A stretch of DNA of 9,704 nt from NCBI GenBank assembly GCA_902766265.1, contig CACXCY010000006.1:1-9704 (forward strand). Direction: 5' to 3'. A program made the translations under genes and the position numbers. This DNA comes from an uncultured Bacteroidota bacterium (GTDB taxonomy: Bacteria > Bacteroidota > Bacteroidia > Bacteroidales > P3). This document shows, piece after piece, positions 5,758-9,704 of this stretch. Numbering within the stretch: position 1 is the stretch's first letter; each line of letters begins with the position of its first letter. The notes beneath the pieces are model-generated. The model was not told where the DNA came from, ran no database searches, and saw only the letters and a list, made by a program, of their open reading frames with translations.

Positions 5758-7026
5758 ATGGAAAACAAGAAATCTTATGTATTGCCGATAGCAGTGATGT
5801 TCCTGCTGTTTTTCTCCATCGCCTTTGTCACCAATTTCGCGGGGTCGATGGGTGTCATCGTCAAGAACCAGTTCAATTCCAGTAATGCGCTTGCCCAGCT
5901 GGGTACGTTGGCCAACTTCATTGCCTACGCCTGTATGGGCATCCCTGCGGGGCTTGTGCTGAAGCGCAAGGGCTATAAGTTCACCTCCCTCTTGGCTGTG
6001 ACGGTGGGTTTTGTGGGTGTGGGTATCCAGTTCCTGTCGGGAGCGGTGCAGTCGTTTGGGGTGTATGTCTGTGGAGCGTTGGTGGCTGGTTTTGCCATGT
6101 GTCTGCTCAACATTGTGGTCAATCCGATGCTCAACACGCTCGGTGGCGGCGGCAACAAGGGTAACCAACTCATACAGTGGGGTGGAACTATCAACTCCAT
6201 CGGTGGCACGTTGGCGCCCATACTGTTGGGCTACCTGATTGGCGGCGAGGTGGCTAAGGCGCAGGTGAGCGATGCAGCCCCTGCCATGGTGATAGTCATG
6301 GGCATCTTTGTCGTGGCGTTCTTCGTCATTCTGTTCACCCGCATCCCAGAGCCCCACATGGAGACGGCCGAGGAGCGGGCGGCGCGTAAGAGCGGACAGG
6401 TCGGCAAAGAGCGCTACAGTCCGCTGTCGTTCCGTCATTTCGTGCTTGGAGCCGTGGCCATCTTCTTTTATGTGGGCGTCGAGGTGGGCACTCCCAACAC
6501 GGCCAATCTCTATCTCACTGACGCCAACGGCATCAATGCAGGTGCAGAGGTGGCGGGATGGTTTGTCGCTGCTTACTGGTTCCTGATGATGTGCGGACGT
6601 TTTCTTGGTGGCGTGGTAGGCCGACGGGTCTCCAGCCGCACCATGCTCACGGTGGCCTCCATTGTGGCCATCTGTTTCATACTGTGTTTTATTCTGGTGC
6701 CCGAGAGTGTGTCGTTTACCTTCCGTGGAGTGCAGCTCCCTGTGAAGATAGTTTTTATCTCCCTCACGGGTCTCTGCACCTCCGTGATGTGGGGCGCCGT
6801 CTTCAACCTCTCGACCGAGGGGCTCGGCAAGTACACGCCTATGGCCAGTGGCATCTTTATGACGCTGGTGTGTGGCGGAGGTATCATACCTTTCTTGCAG
6901 AACCTGTTGGCCGACCATGTGGGTTATGTGTACAGCTATTTGATTGTCGTGCTGGGCTTTGGCTACATCCTTGCCTACGCTCTTTGGGGCAGCAGGAATG
7001 TCAACAAGGACATCCCTGTGGAGTAG
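5758..7026 (+). CDS. FHS-family (FucP-like) MFS transporter, substrate unknown
   Basis: A 422-aa integral membrane protein of the major facilitator superfamily with about 12 predicted helices and a charged central loop (about 198-222). Marks of the fucose/galactose/hexose (FHS) branch: PAGLVLKRKGYKFTS (63-77), NPMLNTLGGGGNKGNQ (122-137) with GGTINSIGGTLAPI (142-155), and IFFYVGVEVGTPNTANLYL (235-253) opening the second half. By eye the TM4 acidic residue of E. coli FucP (E135, in ETAANP) is Asn here (NIVVNP, N118), and the LND acid of TM1 has no obvious counterpart. A fucose/H+ symport call would therefore be unsafe; E242 is the clearest membrane acid. The start at 5758 is preferred because an in-frame ATG at 5689 would put the atp terminator hairpin inside the coding region. 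No clear promoter is visible, so expression may depend on readthrough. Confidence 0.85.
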   Translation: MENKKSYVLPIAVMFLLFFSIAFVTNFAGSMGVIVKNQFNSSNALAQLGTLANFIAYACMGIPAGLVLKRKGYKFTSLLAVTVGFVGVGIQFLSGAVQSFGVYVCGALVAGFAMCLLNIVVNPMLNTLGGGGNKGNQLIQWGGTINSIGGTLAPILLGYLIGGEVAKAQVSDAAPAMVIVMGIFVVAFFVILFTRIPEPHMETAEERAARKSGQVGKERYSPLSFRHFVLGAVAIFFYVGVEVGTPNTANLYLTDANGINAGAEVAGWFVAAYWFLMMCGRFLGGVVGRRVSSRTMLTVASIVAICFILCFILVPESVSFTFRGVQLPVKIVFISLTGLCTSVMWGAVFNLSTEGLGKYTPMASGIFMTLVCGGGIIPFLQNLLADHVGYVYSYLIVVLGFGYILAYALWGSRNVNKDIPVE

Positions 7027-7060
7027 CGCCGTCCAGTGGGAGCCACTCATCTGGGTAGGG

Positions 7061-7181
7061 TCTTCCTTGGGTCTTCCTTGGGTCTTCCTTGTATCCTCCT
7101 TGTATCTTCCTTGTATCTTCCTTGTGTCTTCCTTGGGGCTTCCCTTGGGTTTCCCTTGGGTTTGTTTGGGTTTTGTATGGG
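7061..7181 (+). repeat. Degenerate 11-bp tandem repeat downstream of the permease gene
   Basis: About eleven head-to-tail units. The first seven are exact 11-mers based on TCTTCCTTGGG/TCTTCCTTGTA (starts at 7061, 7072, 7083, 7094, 7105, 7116 and 7127). The array then drifts into variants ending in TTGGG, TTTGGG or TATGGG (7138-7181) with units of 10-12 bp. The plus strand is rich in T, C and G with almost no A. The array lies 34 nt after the permease stop and ends about 60 bp before the rpsA -7 element. The period is not a multiple of three, and no known gene is encoded. Confidence 0.85.
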
Positions 7182-7242
7182 TTTATGTGTCCGGTGGCAG
7201 AAGTTTTCCCTACATTAAATACATATATTCAAAAAAATATTG

Positions 7243-7250
7243 TATCTTTG
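7243..7250 (+). promoter_or_regulatory. Bacteroidota-type -7 element of rpsA
   Basis: TATCTTTG matches TAnnTTTG exactly and lies in an A/T-rich stretch just after the tandem repeat. No distinct -33 TTG is seen at the usual distance. The predicted transcription start (about 7256-7258) coincides with the first base of the leader hairpin, which supports the call. Confidence 0.7.
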
Positions 7251-7258
7251 CAAAGTCG

Positions 7259-7336
7259 TACTATGGTGTGCCGTGCTTACTAACGGCATAAAACATAGTA
7301 TGTTGTATAATGTTTAACCCGACTGAGTAAGCAGTC
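7259..7336 (+). promoter_or_regulatory. Candidate kissing-loop leader RNA of rpsA
   Basis: Hairpin 1 has an outer 7-bp stem (TACTATG 7259-7265 with CATAGTA 7294-7300), an asymmetric internal loop, and an inner 6-bp stem (TGCCGT 7269-7274 with ACGGCA 7283-7288) closing the loop GCTTACTA (7275-7282). Hairpin 2 is GACTG (7321-7325) with CAGTC (7332-7336), loop AGTAAG. Loop 2 is the exact complement of CTTACT in loop 1 (7276-7281), and the complementarity reaches 8 bp (7274-7281/7326-7333). A 25-nt A/C-rich single-stranded stretch then leads to the rpsA start, which lies in the palindrome CCATTATAATGG (7354-7365). A regulatory role, such as S1 autocontrol, is inferred. Confidence 0.55.
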
Positions 7337-7361
7337 ACAAAAACAAAACCAACCCATTATA

Positions 7362-9161
7362 ATGGATTACAAAAATGTAGAACCGTTGGCCGATTTTGAC
7401 TGGAGTGCAATCGACAACAAGACGGAAAAAGTTAACCAGGCACAGATCGACCAACAGAGCGAGGCCTACGACAAGACGTTCAACCAGCTCACCGAGCAGG
7501 ACGTGATCGAAGGTACCATCGTCTCTATCAACAACCGTGAGGCCGTTGTGAACATCGGATTCAAGTCCGATGGCGTCATCCCCGTCTCTGAAATCCGCTA
7601 CAACCCCGATTTCAAGGCAGGCGACAAAATCGAAGTTTATGTGGAGAGCAAGGAAGACTCCAATGGTCAGATTCTTCTCTCGCACAAGAAGGCACGCATC
7701 CTCAAGTCGTGGAAGCGCGTCAACGAGGCATACGAGAACCAGGAAATCATCACCGGCTACGTGAAGAGCCGCACCAAGGGCGGTCTCATCGTCACGGTGT
7801 TCGACAACATCGAGGCCTTCCTCCCCGGTTCGCAAATCGATGTCAAACCCATCCGCGACTACGATGTGTTTGTTGACAAGAATATGGAATTCAAGGTTGT
7901 GAAAATCAACCATGAATATAAGAACGTCGTGGTGTCGCACAAGGCACTGATCGAGGACGAAATCGAGGCCCAGAAAGCCGAGATTATCAGCCATCTCGAA
8001 AAAGGCCAGGTGCTCGAAGGCGTTGTCAAGAATATCACCTCCTACGGTGTGTTCGTCGACCTCGGTGGCGTGGATGGTCTTATCCACATCACCGACCTCT
8101 CTTGGGGCCGCATCTCGCATCCCGAAGAGATTGTCCACCTCGATGAGAAAATCAACGTCGTTATCCTCGATTTCGACGAGGCCAAGCGCCGCATAGCCCT
8201 CGGTCTGAAGCAGCTCACACCTCACCCGTGGGATGCTCTCGACGCCAACCTCAAGGAAGGCGACCATGTCAAGGGTAAGGTCGTCGTCATCGCCGACTAC
8301 GGTGCATTTGTCGAGATTATGCCCGGTGTCGAAGGTCTCATCCATGTCAGCGAAATGAGCTGGAGCCAGCACCTGCGCAGCGCCCAGGACTTCCTGAAAG
8401 TTGGTCAGGAGGTGGAAGCCGTCGTGCTCACCCTCAACCGCGAAGAGCGCAAGATGAGTCTCGGTATCAAGCAACTCATGCCCGACCCATGGCTCTCCAT
8501 CGTCGACAAATATCCTGTCGGCAGCAAGCACACCGCCACAGTGCGCAATTTCACCAACTTCGGCATCTTCGTCGAACTGGAAGAAGGCGTGGACGGACTT
8601 ATCCATATCAGCGACCTCAGCTGGAGCAAGAAGATAAAACACCCCGCCGAGTTCACCAAGATTGGCGACAAGATTGACGTCGTCGTCCTCGAAGTCGATG
8701 CCGAAAACCGCCGCCTCTCTCTCGGACACAAACAGCTGGAAGAGAATCCTTGGGATGTGTACGAAAGCATCTTCACCGTCGGTTCCGTGCACAAAGGCAC
8801 CATCACCGCCATCAACGAGAAGGGTGCCACCGTCACGTTGCCCTATGGCGTGGAAGGGTTCGCTCCCATGCGTCACCTGGAGAAAGAAGACAAGAGCAAA
8901 GCCAAGCTGGACGAATCTCTTGACTTCAAGGTTATTGAATTCTCCAAAGAGAACAAGAAAATCATCGTCTCCCATACCCGCGTCAACCAAGACCTGACGG
9001 CTGCCGAAGCCGAGAAGGCCGAGGAAGAAGAGAACAAGAAGGCCCGCGCAACCAAGAAGAGCGTCAAGAAACTGAATGAGACACTCGAGAAGACAACGTT
9101 GGGCGATGTCTTCGGCAATCTCAAAGAGGAGCTCGAAAAGAACGACGGAGCAACAGAATAG
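7362..9161 (+). CDS. rpsA: 30S ribosomal protein S1
   Basis: S1 binds mRNA at the 30S platform and unwinds or captures leaders during initiation. The 599-aa product contains six S1 (OB-fold) RNA-binding domains, approximately at 47-109, 127-194, 216-284, 301-371, 387-458 and 474-540. The central three are the most canonical, each with the YGVFVDL/YGAFVEI/FGIFVEL strand, a VDGLIHI/VEGLIHV/VDGLIHI core and a final (L/M)SLG or ALG HKQL-type end. The first two and the sixth are divergent, as in other S1 proteins. A Lys/Glu-rich tail (about 546-599) may be coiled coil. Length is slightly above E. coli S1 (557). It has its own TATCTTTG promoter and a structured leader; no Shine-Dalgarno precedes the ATG, only an A/C-rich stretch. 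It is read separately from the neighbouring permease. Confidence 0.96.
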   Translation: MDYKNVEPLADFDWSAIDNKTEKVNQAQIDQQSEAYDKTFNQLTEQDVIEGTIVSINNREAVVNIGFKSDGVIPVSEIRYNPDFKAGDKIEVYVESKEDSNGQILLSHKKARILKSWKRVNEAYENQEIITGYVKSRTKGGLIVTVFDNIEAFLPGSQIDVKPIRDYDVFVDKNMEFKVVKINHEYKNVVVSHKALIEDEIEAQKAEIISHLEKGQVLEGVVKNITSYGVFVDLGGVDGLIHITDLSWGRISHPEEIVHLDEKINVVILDFDEAKRRIALGLKQLTPHPWDALDANLKEGDHVKGKVVVIADYGAFVEIMPGVEGLIHVSEMSWSQHLRSAQDFLKVGQEVEAVVLTLNREERKMSLGIKQLMPDPWLSIVDKYPVGSKHTATVRNFTNFGIFVELEEGVDGLIHISDLSWSKKIKHPAEFTKIGDKIDVVVLEVDAENRRLSLGHKQLEENPWDVYESIFTVGSVHKGTITAINEKGATVTLPYGVEGFAPMRHLEKEDKSKAKLDESLDFKVIEFSKENKKIIVSHTRVNQDLTAAEAEKAEEEENKKARATKKSVKKLNETLEKTTLGDVFGNLKEELEKNDGATE

Positions 9162-9179
9162 CCCGTCATAGGCAAGAAA

Positions 9180-9215
9180 GGCAGAGGTGGAGAGCGACAA
9201 AACTCCACTTCTGCC
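9180..9215 (+). terminator. Likely 3' hairpin/terminator of rpsA
   Basis: A 13-bp stem (9180-9192 with 9203-9215, one G-U) with a 10-nt loop begins 18 nt after the rpsA stop. No T-run follows directly; the nearest is T9 at 9294-9302, after a weak A/T hairpin (9261-9266/9282-9287). It is probably a transcript 3' end or stabiliser; intrinsic termination is less certain than for the atp operon. Confidence 0.55.
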
Positions 9216-9397
9216 ATATCCTTAGAAACTGTTTTGGTTTTATTAATGAGAATTGTTGGGCATATAAACGAAGGACTTTTATATATGGTATTCTTTTTTT
9301 TTGTGAAAAAGAGTCGTTTAGGTAGCATACGGTAATTATTGAATAAATTCAAAATAGTCTCTTAACTTTTTTTAAGAAAAAAAAGTAAGGATTGAAT
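9216..9397. other. A/T-rich intergenic stretch downstream of rpsA
   Basis: Part of the 331-nt gap between rpsA and the next gene. It contains the weak A/T hairpin followed by T9 (9294-9302) and an A/T hairpin ACTTTTTTT/AAAAAAAGT around 9365-9386. No open frame with coding character, no tRNA-like fold and no TAnnTTTG promoter was found on either strand. Confidence 0.5.
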
Positions 9398-9449
9398 GCA
9401 GCAAAAACAGGTTTTTCTGCGTCTATATATCGGACGCAGAAAAATCTGC
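9398..9449 (+). promoter_or_regulatory. Alternative-hairpin region upstream of the secreted-protein gene
   Basis: Four segments share complementary GCAG/CTGC cores. Hairpin A pairs GCAG-AAAAA (9398-9407, one bulged C) with TTTTTCTGC (9412-9420). Hairpin B pairs TTTTTCTGCGTC (9412-9423) with GACGCAGAAAAA (9433-9444), a perfect 12-bp stem with a 9-nt loop. Hairpin C pairs GCAGA (9436-9440) with TCTGC (9445-9449). A and B, and B and C, are mutually exclusive, as in attenuators. B has T before and A after the stem, so it is not itself a terminator. It could equally be an operator, since B is a long inverted repeat. Confidence 0.4.
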
Positions 9450-9492
9450 TTATAAACAACAAGCGTAGACAACCGAAATATTATAATATATT

Positions 9493-9704
9493 ATGAGCAA
9501 GCGCATCGTCATATTAATAGCACTTTTGGCCTTCTGCATGGTAGACGTCCAGGCGCAGAATATGAACTGCTTGGGTCTGAAAAACCCGACCAACTTCACA
9601 CTGACAGGTGGTACGGGAAGGACCAAATGGACGGGCTATACTGGCAGAAAGGTATGTACTGCCAGTAGCTGCACACAGGGTATAGCATTGTTCTACAACT
9701 CCAG
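9493..9704 (+). CDS. Secreted protein of unknown function (5' end only)
   Basis: The frame from the ATG at 9493 is open to the window edge (70 codons). Residues 1-21 form a clear Sec signal peptide: basic MSKR, hydrophobic core IVILIALLAF, and a likely signal-peptidase I site after VQA (cleavage before QNMN). There is no lipobox cysteine at the cleavage site, so it is not a typical lipoprotein. The mature start is rich in Gly, Thr and Asn, with aromatic residues (CLGLKNPTNFTLTGGTGR, then TKWTGYTGR), and has four cysteines (residues 26, 57, 61 and one more only if the frame continues beyond what is shown; three are certain). The style fits a Bacteroidota surface or exported protein. I do not recognise a family. 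It is preceded by an A/T-rich stretch (TTATAATATATT) with no Shine-Dalgarno and no clear -7 TAnnTTTG. Confidence 0.75.
   Translation, partial: MSKRIVILIALLAFCMVDVQAQNMNCLGLKNPTNFTLTGGTGRTKWTGYTGRKVCTASSCTQGIALFYNS

Noticed and set aside
7035..7047. Short hairpin AGTGG/CCACT as permease terminator
   Set aside because: Only 5 bp with a 3-nt loop and no T-run after it; too weak to call.
5722..7050. 442-aa minus-strand open frame across the permease gene
   Set aside because: Low-complexity, His-rich composition typical of an antisense shadow; the plus-strand frame has clear membrane helices and FHS motifs.
7061..7181. CRISPR array
   Set aside because: Units are 11 bp and contiguous with no spacers; there are no cas genes.
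6944..7291. 115-aa frame with a repeated leucine/valine/phenylalanine-rich segment across the tandem repeat
   Set aside because: The apparent membrane protein is created by the 11-bp repeat read in all three frames in turn; it starts inside the permease gene and has no independent start signal.
7354..7365. Perfect palindrome CCATTATAATGG over the rpsA start codon as a protein-binding operator
   Set aside because: Only 12 bp and A/T-rich, and it overlaps the start codon downstream of the promoter; kept only as a detail of the leader, not a separate site.
7335..9200. 621-aa open frame on the minus strand across rpsA
   Set aside because: It mirrors rpsA codon by codon; long antisense frames arise from the G/C bias of the real gene. 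It has no family motifs or start context, and the plus-strand S1 domains are unmistakable.
9365..9386. A/T-only hairpin with T7 and A8 tracts as a bidirectional terminator
   Set aside because: The stem is almost entirely A-T and the loop is tiny; homopolymer tracts in an A/T-rich gap explain it without function.

Overview
The window is a core-genome segment of a Bacteroidota bacterium, most likely a Bacteroidales and plausibly Prevotella-like. Three things point there. Gene starts lack Shine-Dalgarno sequences and are preceded by A/T-rich stretches. Three promoters carry the Bacteroidota -7 motif TAnnTTTG, each time as TATCTTTG. The gene complement fits: TatA/TatC without a visible TatB, an FHS-type sugar permease, and a six-domain ribosomal protein S1. 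The exact genus is inference.

Layout. At the left, on the minus strand, lie tatA and the 5' part of tatC (cut by the window edge), read from a promoter near 1104-1135. They diverge from an F-type ATP synthase cluster on the plus strand: atpE (c), atpF (b), atpH (delta), atpA (alpha) and atpG (gamma). The cluster starts at a TATCTTTG promoter (1329-1336) and ends at a strong intrinsic terminator (5702-5736). atpB (a), atpD (beta) and atpC (epsilon) are absent. The place upstream of atpE where atpB usually sits holds tatAC on the other strand, so the ATP synthase genes must be split between loci. Next come a 422-aa FHS-family major facilitator, an 11-bp degenerate tandem repeat (7061-7181), and rpsA (ribosomal protein S1) with its own promoter and leader. 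The window ends in the first 70 codons of a secreted protein of unknown function.

How the genes work together. TatA/TatC export folded proteins using the proton motive force. The F1Fo synthase exchanges that force for ATP, and its c subunit carries residues that favour H+ over Na+. S1 drives translation initiation and is especially relevant in a lineage without Shine-Dalgarno pairing.

The most interesting signals are non-coding. (1) The rpsA leader starts at the predicted transcription start and folds into two hairpins whose loops are perfectly complementary, a candidate kissing-loop RNA. (2) The atpE leader (about 1343-1483) can be closed by a 7-bp stem between its first bases and a segment about 130 nt downstream, enclosing at least three hairpins, two of them built from the same repeated sequences. 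(3) A 15-bp hairpin plus T-run sits between atpE and atpF, where partial termination would yield the excess of c subunit that the c-ring needs. (4) Mutually exclusive hairpins precede the secreted-protein gene. All of these are readings by eye; no folding or homology search was run.
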